Below, piece after piece: positions 29,625 to 36,544 of a stretch of 64,000 bases of DNA. A program made the translations under genes and the position numbers. Each line of letters starts with the position of its first letter. Positions within the stretch are counted from its first letter, which is position 1. This DNA is from Desulfovibrio sp. X2 (GTDB lineage Bacteria > Desulfobacterota > Desulfovibrionia > Desulfovibrionales > Desulfovibrionaceae). The stretch is taken from NCBI RefSeq assembly GCF_000422205.1, contig NZ_ATHV01000015.1:81191-145190 (forward strand). The letters run 5' to 3'. The notes beneath the pieces are model-generated. The model did no database searches. It was given only the letters and a program-made list of their open reading frames with translations, and was not told the origin of the DNA.

Positions 29625-29642
29625 TCGGAACGCCCCTTGCTC
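29625..29642 (+). promoter_or_regulatory. sigma54 promoter of the tmc operon
   Basis: TCGGAACGCCCCTTGCT has GG at 29627-29628 and GC at 29639-29640 with 10 bases between, and a good TTGCT -12 element. The -24 element is CGGAAC instead of TGGCAC. Transcription would start near 29652, about 90 bases before the first gene. Confidence 0.6.
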
Positions 29643-29740
29643 AGCGCCGTGCAGGTGCGACGTCCCGGCTGCGGCGCAGCTCGCCGACCGGGGCCCAGAG
29701 CCGAGGGCGGCAATCCCGTCCCGCGAAGCGAGGTGTGACC

Positions 29741-30229
29741 ATGAACCGGATCATGACCTGCGAAGGGATCGGCATCAGCGGCGTGCCGGACGACGAAGGC
29801 CTGCGCGAGCTGGCCGCCAAGGGCGTGAAGACCCTGGTGGACACCCGCGAGGGCGCGGAGCCCGGCGGTGCGGACATGATGGCCAAGGCCGCGGAGCACG
29901 GCCTGGACTACGTCCGCATCCCCATCTCGAAGAAGCGGCTGGACAAGGAGCAGATCGAGCGCTTCCGGCGCACCGTCCTCGATGCGGACAGGGCGCCCGT
30001 GCACATCTTCTCCACCGGGGGCAAGAGGCCCATGGGCATCCTCTGCTTCCTGGCCTGCGCGGGCAGGGGCGAGTCCATCTTCGAGGTCTTCCGCAAGGCC
30101 AAGAGCTGCGGCTGCAGCATCGACAAGGAATACGCGCTGAAGAACTACATCTTCGATTTCTACCGGGCGAACTGGCCGGAAATCCAACTGAACTACTACT
30201 CCAGGCAGCCGGGCTTCACCAGGGGCTAG
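29741..30229 (+). CDS. Dual-specificity-phosphatase-like protein lacking the catalytic Cys
   Basis: A 162-residue protein resembling the DUF442/dual-specificity phosphatase fold (GVPDDEGLRELAAKGVKTLVDTR, then DYVRIPIS). The phosphate loop expected as HC-x5-R reads HIFSTGGKR, with Phe where the Cys should be, so it is probably a non-catalytic phosphate or nucleotide binder. A later CGCS motif is present (AKSCGCSIDKEYALKNY). It is the first gene of the sigma54-driven tmc transcript, 25 bases before tmcD. I know no role for it in Tmc complexes; it may be an assembly or regulatory factor. Confidence 0.65.
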   Translation: MNRIMTCEGIGISGVPDDEGLRELAAKGVKTLVDTREGAEPGGADMMAKAAEHGLDYVRIPISKKRLDKEQIERFRRTVLDADRAPVHIFSTGGKRPMGILCFLACAGRGESIFEVFRKAKSCGCSIDKEYALKNYIFDFYRANWPEIQLNYYSRQPGFTRG

Positions 30230-30254
30230 GGCGTGGAGGAGAAGGGGAGCGCAC

Positions 30255-31517
30255 ATGTTGCAAAGCCATGATGTGGACTGGGAGGCCGGCGAACGGACGC
30301 TCGCCGACCTCGGTCGGCCGGGCAAGGGGACGCAGTGGGTGGAAGAGCCCCGCTTCAGTCCGGACGGCTCGCGCGCGGCCGCGGTGGCCAGGCTCGCGGA
30401 CGACGTGAGCACCGTGCGGGTCAACGGGGAGGACTGGGAGCAGTCCTTCGACAAGGTCTGGAACCTGCGCTTCGCGCCCGACGGGCGGCTTTGCGCCCTG
30501 GTGCAGCAGGACGGCGAATGGACCCTGGCCGTGGACGGGGAGCCCTGGGAGAACACCTTCGAGTTCGCCTGGAACCCGCTCTTCAGCCGCGACGGGGCGC
30601 ACATCGGCCTGTGCGTGCAAAACGGCATGCGCTACGGCCTGGCCGTGGACGACGCGCCCTGGGACGAGCTCTTCGCCAACGCCAACAACGCCCTGCTGGC
30701 GCCGGACGGCAGCCGCGCGGCCGCGGCCGTGCAGACCGAGCCCCTGGGCCAGGCCGAGATCGAGAAGTTCGGGAAGGGCGTCTTTTCCGCCGCCGTGGAC
30801 GGCGTGGCCTGGCCGCGCAACTTCGTCAACGTCTGGAGCCTGGACTTCAGCCCGGACGCGAAGCGCCTCGCGGCCGAGGTGCGGCTCTCCCTGCACGAGC
30901 ACACCATCGCCGTGGACGGCGAGCCCTGGCCCGTCACCTTTTCCGCGGTCTGGGAGCCGCGCTTCTCCCCGGACGGGAAGAGCGTGGTCGCCCCGGTGCG
31001 CTCCGGCGGCAAGTGGCGCCTGGCGCGCGACGGCCAGACGCTGTGGAACGGCACCTACGTGCAGCTCTGGCACCAGATGTTCAGCCCGGACGGCGAGCGC
31101 ATCGCCGCCGTGGTCAGCCCGCGCTTCGGGCAGTGGACCATGGCCGTGGACGACCGCCCCTGGCAGGCCACCTTCGACGTGGTGAGCGACGCGGTCTTCT
31201 CCGCGGACGGCTCCCGCCTGGCCGCCGCGGTCTGCCGGGGCGGCAGGTGGACCGTGCTGGCGGACGGCAAGGCCTGGGCGCGCGACTTCGAGCGCGCCTG
31301 GCCGCCGGTCTTCAGCCCGGACGGCTCGCGGGTCGGTGCCCTGGTGGAGACGGACGGCCGCCGCGCCCTGGCCGTGGACGGAGAGATCGTCGGCACGGGC
31401 GGCGGGGACGTGCACGGCTTCGCCTTCTCCCCGGACGGGCAGAAGGTTCTCGTGAACCGCGTGGACGACGGCGCCTGCATCCGCAGCGTGCAGCGGCTCG
31501 GCAACGGCCGGAGGTAG
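30255..31517 (+). CDS. tmcD: TmcD-like tryptophan-rich WD-type repeat protein
   Basis: A 420-residue protein of about nine repeats of 45-50 residues. Each has an FSPDG turn, a W-x-VAVDG strand and a PW-x-x-x-F loop (for example WTLAVDGEPWENTFEFAWN), a beta-propeller pattern. No signal peptide is seen, so it is probably cytoplasmic. It matches TmcD, the Trp-rich subunit of the Tmc electron-transfer complex. It has no cofactor motif and is probably structural. It lies 8 bases ahead of tmcC. Confidence 0.82.
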   Translation: MLQSHDVDWEAGERTLADLGRPGKGTQWVEEPRFSPDGSRAAAVARLADDVSTVRVNGEDWEQSFDKVWNLRFAPDGRLCALVQQDGEWTLAVDGEPWENTFEFAWNPLFSRDGAHIGLCVQNGMRYGLAVDDAPWDELFANANNALLAPDGSRAAAAVQTEPLGQAEIEKFGKGVFSAAVDGVAWPRNFVNVWSLDFSPDAKRLAAEVRLSLHEHTIAVDGEPWPVTFSAVWEPRFSPDGKSVVAPVRSGGKWRLARDGQTLWNGTYVQLWHQMFSPDGERIAAVVSPRFGQWTMAVDDRPWQATFDVVSDAVFSADGSRLAAAVCRGGRWTVLADGKAWARDFERAWPPVFSPDGSRVGALVETDGRRALAVDGEIVGTGGGDVHGFAFSPDGQKVLVNRVDDGACIRSVQRLGNGRR

Positions 31518-31525
31518 GAGGGGAC

Positions 31526-32185
31526 ATGCACGCCATCTATCAATTCGTCAGCGGCCCCCTGGTCTGGGCGTCCTTCACCGTGTTCGTGGTCGGCTCGCTC
31601 TACCGCCTGGTCACCATGATCGCCATATCGCGCAGAAAGGACGCCCAGGTCCTGGAGTACATGAGCTTCTACTACGGCCTGCGCTCCATCCTGCACTGGA
31701 GCGTGCCCTTCATGAGCGTGAACATGCGGCGCCGCCCGGTCATGACCGTGGTGGCCTTCGCCTTCCACGTCTGCCTGCTCGCGGCGCCCGTCTTCCTGCT
31801 GGCGCACCTCGTCATGCTGGACACGGCCTTCGGGATCTCCTGGCCCGCGCTGCCCGAGGGCGCGGCCGACGCCATGACCCTGGTGGTCGTGGCGGCCTGC
31901 GTCTTCTTCCTCGTCCGCCGCATCCTGGCGCGCGAGGTGCGCTTCGTGACCCGGACCTCGGACTACGTCCTCCTCGGGATCGCGGCCGCGCCCTTCGTGA
32001 CCGGCTTCCTGGCCTACCATCAGCTCCTCGACTACCGGCTGATGCTCGTCCTGCACATTCTCACGGGCGAGGCCATGCTCGTGGCCATCCCCTTCACCAG
32101 GCTCTCGCACATGATCTTCGCCCCCTTCACCAGGGCGTACATCGGCTCGGAATTCGGCGCGGTGCGACACGCGCGCGACTGGTAA
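31526..32185 (+). CDS. tmcC: TmcC-like membrane cytochrome b-type subunit
   Basis: A 219-residue integral membrane protein with five to six transmembrane segments and a NarI/DsrM-like arrangement of His residues (SILHWSVPF, FHVCLLAAPVFLLAHLVM, YHQLLDYRLMLVLHILTGE, RLSHMIF) suitable for ligating two b haems. The start is the ATG at 31526 with GGAGGGGAC upstream. It would pass electrons between periplasmic TmcA and cytoplasmic TmcB, coupled to menaquinone or proton movement. Confidence 0.87.
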   Translation: MHAIYQFVSGPLVWASFTVFVVGSLYRLVTMIAISRRKDAQVLEYMSFYYGLRSILHWSVPFMSVNMRRRPVMTVVAFAFHVCLLAAPVFLLAHLVMLDTAFGISWPALPEGAADAMTLVVVAACVFFLVRRILAREVRFVTRTSDYVLLGIAAAPFVTGFLAYHQLLDYRLMLVLHILTGEAMLVAIPFTRLSHMIFAPFTRAYIGSEFGAVRHARDW

Positions 32186-32215
32186 CCGCTCTTCAGCCAA
32201 TCACGAGGTGGAATG

Positions 32216-33616
32216 ATGAACGCCACAGCAACGAGCGCGACGTCGGGCGCAGCGGGTGCGAAGGCGGGCGGGGTCCCCGGCCCGTCCAGGGACCCGTCCA
32301 TAGACGAGGGGCTGGCCCTCGGCCTTTCGCGCCTCACGCCCGAGCGCACGGAAAAGACGATCAGGGACTTCCTGTCCGGAGAGGTGGGCGCGCGCCTCTC
32401 CACCTACCTGGACACCTGCGTGCACTGCGGCCTGTGCGCCGAGGCCTGCCACTACTATCTCTCGCACGACAACGATCCGAGCTACTCGCCCGTGGGCAAG
32501 GTCAGCCAGACCTGGTGGGAGATCATGAAGCGCGGCGGCCGCGTGGACCCGCAGTTCATCGGGCAGGCGGCGCGCATCGCCTACACGGAGTGCAACCTCT
32601 GCCGCCGCTGCTCCATGTACTGCCCCTTCGGCATCGACATCGCCTATCTGGTGGGCCTCATCCGGCGCCTGTGCTTCAAGCTCGGCGTCACGCCCAAGTA
32701 CCTGCAGGACACGGCCAACAGCCACTCCGCCACGCTCAACCAGATGTGGGTGCGCGAGGACGAGTGGATCGACAGCCTGCAGTGGCAGGAGGACGAGGCG
32801 CGCGACGAGGTGCCCGGCCTTCGCATCCCCCTGGAGAAGGAAGGGGCCGAGATCATGTACTCGGTCATCGGGCCCGAGCCCAAGTTCCGCACCCAGCTCA
32901 TCTACCAGGCCGCGGTCATCATGCACGCCGCGGGCGTGGACTGGACCATGCCCGCCACCCCGGGCTGGGACAACAGCGACATGGCCATGTACAGCGGCGA
33001 CTACGAGCTCATGGGCCGCCTCAAGCGCGCCCACTTCGAGACCGCGCGCCGCCTGAAGGTCAAACGCATCGTCATGGGCGAGTGCGGACACGCCTTCCGC
33101 TCCGTCCACGACGTCGGCAACCGCTGGCTTGGCTGGCGCGACCGGCCCACCCCGGTCATACACGCCGTCCAGTTCTACCACGAGCTGCTCTCCAGCGGGC
33201 GGATATCCATCGCCAAGAAGTACGACGAGGCCGTGACCTTCCACGACCCGTGCAACATCGTGCGCGGCATGGGGCTGCACGAGATGGGCCGCGAGGTCGC
33301 CCGCGCCCTCGTCCCGGACCTGGTCGAGATGCACCCCAACCGCGAGCACAACTACTGCTGCTGCGCGGGCGGCGGGGTCATCAACTGCGGGCCGCCGTTC
33401 AGGAACACCCGCGTGGAGGGCAACCGGATCAAGGCCGAGCAGCTGGCCGCCACGGGCGTGAAGACGGTCATCGCTCCGTGCCACAACTGCCACGGCGGGC
33501 TCGAGGACATCATCCACCACTACAAGCTGGACATGAAGATCAAGTTCCTCGGCGACCTGATCTACGAGTGCATGGACAAACCCTGGGAAGAACAGGACGC
33601 GGGAGAGACGGCATGA
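32216..33616 (+). CDS. tmcB: TmcB-like HdrD-type Fe-S protein
   Basis: A 466-residue cytoplasmic protein. Two [4Fe-4S] sites lie early (CVHCGLCAEACHYY at about 70, CNLCRRCSMYCPFG at about 130). Two CCG-type half motifs then carry the non-cubane cluster ligands of heterodisulfide-reductase subunit D: GECGHAFRS, HDPCNIVRG, NYCCCAGGGV and PCHNCHGG. Here the first CCG residue is Cys, unlike the paralogue at 34181-35473, which has UGA at the matching place. Two adjacent ATGs occur at 32213 and 32216; the second has better spacing to GAGGTGG. The gene overlaps tmcA by 4 bases. Confidence 0.88.
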   Translation: MNATATSATSGAAGAKAGGVPGPSRDPSIDEGLALGLSRLTPERTEKTIRDFLSGEVGARLSTYLDTCVHCGLCAEACHYYLSHDNDPSYSPVGKVSQTWWEIMKRGGRVDPQFIGQAARIAYTECNLCRRCSMYCPFGIDIAYLVGLIRRLCFKLGVTPKYLQDTANSHSATLNQMWVREDEWIDSLQWQEDEARDEVPGLRIPLEKEGAEIMYSVIGPEPKFRTQLIYQAAVIMHAAGVDWTMPATPGWDNSDMAMYSGDYELMGRLKRAHFETARRLKVKRIVMGECGHAFRSVHDVGNRWLGWRDRPTPVIHAVQFYHELLSSGRISIAKKYDEAVTFHDPCNIVRGMGLHEMGREVARALVPDLVEMHPNREHNYCCCAGGGVINCGPPFRNTRVEGNRIKAEQLAATGVKTVIAPCHNCHGGLEDIIHHYKLDMKIKFLGDLIYECMDKPWEEQDAGETA

Positions 33617-34023
33617 AAAGGACCCTGATCCTGGCCGCGGCCCTGGCCGTGCTCTTCCTCGGCGCGGCCGTGCCCGGCCGCTCGCAGGACGAGATGCGGC
33701 AGCTGGCCGATCCGGCCTTCGCCCCGGCCAAGCGGGCGGCCGTGCCCTTCAACCACGACGCGCACAACGCCGCGGCGGGCATAGAGAACTGCGCCGCCTG
33801 CCACCACGCCTACGAGAACGGCGTCCTGCAGAAGGACCAGGACTCCGTGGGCGTGCCCTGCTCGGACTGCCATCCCCTGAAGGCGGGCATGGCCGCGGCG
33901 GGCGGGCAGGACGTTACGGCCGAGACCACCCTGATGAACGCCTACCATCGCCAGTGCCAGACCTGCCACGAACAGCGCGGCAAGGGGCCGGTGATGTGCG
34001 GGGAATGCCACCCCAAGGGCTGA
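33613..34023 (+). CDS. tmcA: Tetrahaem cytochrome c3, type II (TmcA)
   Basis: A 136-residue periplasmic cytochrome. The signal peptide ends near GAAVPGRSQ. Four CxxCH haem sites follow: CAACH, CSDCH, CQTCH and CGECH, with extra His ligands in FNHDAHN and NAYHR. Type II (acidic) c3 accepts electrons from type I c3 and periplasmic hydrogenases and hands them to TmcBCD. The start overlaps the tmcB stop (ATGA). The order D-C-B-A here is the reverse of the tmcABCD order I recall from D. vulgaris. Confidence 0.9.
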   Translation: MKRTLILAAALAVLFLGAAVPGRSQDEMRQLADPAFAPAKRAAVPFNHDAHNAAAGIENCAACHHAYENGVLQKDQDSVGVPCSDCHPLKAGMAAAGGQDVTAETTLMNAYHRQCQTCHEQRGKGPVMCGECHPKG

Positions 34024-34080
34024 CCGACGCCAGCGAGGGGGCCGCGCCGTCGCCACCGGCCGGCCCCGGGACCGGAAAAA

Positions 34081-34115
34081 GCCGCCCCGGGATGCACGTT
34101 GCATCCCGGGGCGGC
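34081..34115 (-). terminator. Terminator between tmcA and the HdrD-like gene
   Basis: A 16-bp GC stem (GCCGCCCCGGGATGCA and its complement, loop CGT). On the minus strand it is followed by T5, so it ends the HdrD-like transcript and may also stop tmc. Confidence 0.8.
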
Positions 34116-34180
34116 AGTGCGTGGGGTGGGTTCCCGTCCGGTCCGAGGGTGCGGAGCCGTCGCAGGGTCCCCTTGAGACC

Positions 34181-35473
34181 TCAGAGTCCGCAATGGGCCA
34201 GGTCCGGCCCGAGGTAGGTCCGTTCGTTCTCACCCAGCACGCCGAGCGAGAGCGCGAGCAGCGTCCACAGGTGCACGGTGCGGTACGGCGCCTTGAAATG
34301 GTCGGCCAGGTCGTGGATCTGCGAGTGGCAGTTGTGGCAGGGGGTGATGCAGTAGGCCGCCCCGGTGTCCAGGATCTGCTGCAGCTTGATCCTGCCGTAG
34401 GCGTGCCGCGCCTCGGTGTAGCCCGATTGCAGGAAGCCGCCTCCGCCGCCGCAGCAGAAGTTGTTGGAGCGGTTGGGGTACATGTCCACGAAGTTCTCCT
34501 CGCCGACCACGCTCCTGACCACGAAGCGCAGGTCCTCGGCGATGGGGTCGCCCAGCGACTTGCGCACGAGCTGGCAGGGGTCCTGGACCGTGAACCTGAT
34601 CTTCAGCTCCCTGTTCCAGTCCGCGCTCGGCGTGAGCCTGCCCTCGCGGATCCACAGGGCGTACCAGCGGATGATGGAATCGAGCTCGAAGGAATGGGGG
34701 ATGTCGAACTTCTGCAGTCCGGACCGGACCGCGTAGAACTCGTGCCCTCACTCCGTGTTGAGCCATGTTCGGGCCCCCAGGTCGTCCACGGCCCGCGCCT
34801 TCTTGCGCACGATGCTCTCCCAGGCCGCATCGTCGGCCGCGAACATGCAGTAGTTCTCGGCCGACCAGCCGAGCGTGCCGTAGGTCCAGTCGGCCCCGGC
34901 CAGGTGCAGGATCTTCCACAGGGGCACCATCTCGTCGGGCTCGGTGACCGGCTCGCGCGAGTTCTGGTTGAGGAAGAAGGTGGCGTTCTTCCTGTCGATG
35001 GGCGCCTGCATGTCCGCGAAGCGCGCATCGGCCTCGCGCACCTCGGAGAGCACGTCTTCCACCACGAAGCGGAAGTCCTCGGCGCTGGCGCCCATGGCGC
35101 TCGCGCCCTCGTTGGTCAGGGCCATGTCGCAGGACTTGACGATGCCGCGCGGCCGCTTCTCGCGCGGCCAGCTTTGGCGCGCCTCGTAGACCAGCTGGGG
35201 GATGTCCACGCCCATGGGGCAGGCGTGCACGCAGCGGCGGCACATGGTGCACATCCAGACCCAGGGGCTTTCCAGCGCCTCCTTCTCCTGCCCGAAGGCC
35301 AGCAGGCGCAGGAAGCGGCGCGGGTCCATGCCCTCGAGGCCCGTGGCCGGGCAGCCCGAGGCGCAGGCGCCGCAGGTGAAGCACATGCTCAGGTGGCCGC
35401 CCTCAGGGAGCAGCCCCTGGACCCTGTCCAGGAACGGATGCTCGAGATTCTCGACGACGATCGGTTCGGTCAT
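34181..35473 (-). CDS. HdrD/DsrK-like Fe-S protein with in-frame UGA (probable selenocysteine)
   Basis: Read through the TGA at 34750-34748 this is one 430-residue protein; without read-through it splits into 241 and 128+ residues in the same frame. The N-half has two [4Fe-4S] motifs (CFTCGACASGCPAT, CTMCRRCVHACPMG). The UGA is codon 242, in TE-U-GHEFYAVRSG. TmcB has GE-C-GHAFRS at the matching place, so UGA replaces the first ligand Cys of the CCG domain. The remaining ligands follow intact: QDPCQLVRK, NNFCCGGGGG and TPCHNCHSQ. A SECIS-like hairpin starts 15 bases after the UGA. It is probably a cytoplasmic heterodisulfide-reductase-type electron carrier, in an operon with the small protein upstream and near a 48-bp sigma54 enhancer palindrome. 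Confidence 0.85.
34710..34739 (-). promoter_or_regulatory. SECIS-like hairpin
   Basis: On the minus strand GCGGUCCG (34732-34725) pairs with CGGACUGC (34721-34714) around GUC. Opening the top pair gives a loop GGUCC, similar to the GGUCU of the E. coli fdhF SECIS as I recall it. UUCU (34738-34735) and AGAA (34713-34710) can extend the stem. The apical loop lies about 22 bases after the UGA, inside the spacing known for bacterial SECIS elements. Confidence 0.7.
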
Positions 35474-35554
35474 ACGATCCTCCTCACGATGTTCGGGAAC
35501 TGTTCCCCGGGTTGTCCCGGGGACTGCCGCGCCCAGGGAAGCGCCAGTGAAGCG

Positions 35555-36151
35555 TCAGTGGAGCGTCCCTCCCGCGTCCGCGTCCCTGCCCGCGTCCTTT
35601 TCCGTTTTGGCCCGCGCGGGGCCGCGCTCGCCGGGCATGGGGCCGTCCCCGCCCAGGGGCTTCCAGCCGCCGGTTCCGTCCGCGCCCTCCGCGCCGCATC
35701 CCTGCGCGCATCCCTGCGCGCAGTCGGCGAGCGAGGCGAAGGGGCAGCTCGAGGGCCGGGGCGGGCTCATGGCGGACCACTCGGCCACGATGGCCGCGAG
35801 GTCGGCCAGGAAGGGGTCGAGCACCTCCTCCATGAGCAGGAAGTTGAAGAAGACCTTCACGCCCTCCACGAAGGGATGGGGCAGGCCGTGCTTGGTGAGG
35901 CGGCCGAGGTAGACCTTGTGCGGCCAGGGCTCGTCCATGAAGGCCAGGAACGGCCGGATGCCCTTGTTGCGCAGCACGAAGCGGATGTCGTAGCCCTCGC
36001 CCTTGATGCGGCATTCGCTCAGGTACAGGGGCTTTGGCTCCATGCCCGCCGGGTGCGCGCGGGCCTCGGTCATCAGCCGCAACAGCCCGCACACGGCCTC
36101 GTAGAACGGATAGGCCTTGGTGCGCAGAAACTCCTCGCGTGACTTTTCCAT
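35555..36151 (-). CDS. Unknown protein upstream of the HdrD-like gene
   Basis: A 198-residue protein that I do not recognise. The first about 140 residues look folded and cytoplasmic (KAYPFYEAVCGLLRLMTEARA, FVLRNKGIRPFLAFMDEPWP, FFNFLLMEEVLDPFLADLAAI). Then comes a Cys-rich stretch (CPFASLADCAQGCAQGCG) and a low-complexity Gly/Ala/Lys tail that is probably disordered. The start is the ATG at 36151 with GGGAGGAC upstream; a longer frame has no ribosome site. It is the first gene of the sigma54-type transcript that continues into the HdrD-like gene 81 bases later, so a role with that redox protein is likely. Confidence 0.7.
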   Translation of the reverse strand: MEKSREEFLRTKAYPFYEAVCGLLRLMTEARAHPAGMEPKPLYLSECRIKGEGYDIRFVLRNKGIRPFLAFMDEPWPHKVYLGRLTKHGLPHPFVEGVKVFFNFLLMEEVLDPFLADLAAIVAEWSAMSPPRPSSCPFASLADCAQGCAQGCGAEGADGTGGWKPLGGDGPMPGERGPARAKTEKDAGRDADAGGTLH

Positions 36152-36238
36152 GCGTCCTCCCATTTTCGGGGTCGCTGTCCGGGACCGCGCAGCATCGAGC
36201 ACCGCGATGGCCCCTGCATGTTCCGATGCCCCCTGCCT

Positions 36239-36255
36239 ATGGAAAAGCCGTGCCA
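36239..36255 (-). promoter_or_regulatory. sigma54-like promoter of the HdrD-like operon
   Basis: TGGCACGGCTTTTCCAT on the minus strand. The -24 half (TGGCACG) is perfect, and the -12 dinucleotide is CC instead of GC at the right spacing. The first nine bases equal those of the promoter at 38227-38243. The 48-bp palindrome lies about 118 bases upstream of the predicted start. Confidence 0.5.
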
Positions 36256-36322
36256 GTCGTTTGCTGCCGGAAAACTGCCGTCATATCAGTTGGTTGCTGG
36301 ATGGTTCGCAGCGCGCTGGAAG

Positions 36323-36370
36323 ACACGTTGCAGGGGTGCAACCCGCGCGGGTTGCACCCCTGCAACGTGT
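36323..36370. promoter_or_regulatory. Perfect 48-bp palindrome holding two enhancer sites
   Basis: Positions 36323-36346 and 36347-36370 are exact reverse complements. Each half contains GTTGCAGGGGTGCAAC or its complement, so the element is two head-to-head GTTGC-N6-GCAAC sites, the motif also found twice upstream of tmc. It lies in the 393-base gap between the HdrD-like operon and the sigma54 activator gene. It is interpreted as the activator binding region. Confidence 0.75.
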
Positions 36371-36544
36371 GGAAAACGACGCACGGGGAGAGGGACGCAC
36401 AAGGCCGGAGAGGAGGGCCGGACAGGGAGGCGGCCGGATGGGGAGGCGGATGGCCCGGGAGGCGGAGGCGCGAGGGCGGGCGCGGGACTGCTCGTGTCTG
36501 GGCGCTGTTTCGGCCGCCGTTTCGAGAGTCCCGGCGCTACGGCC

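Noticed and set aside
34181..35473. Two separate genes or a pseudogene split by a stop at 34748-34750
   Set aside because: Both halves are in the same frame, the UGA sits at a conserved Cys position, downstream ligands are intact and a SECIS-like hairpin follows. Recoding explains it better, though selenocysteine machinery was not visible in the window.
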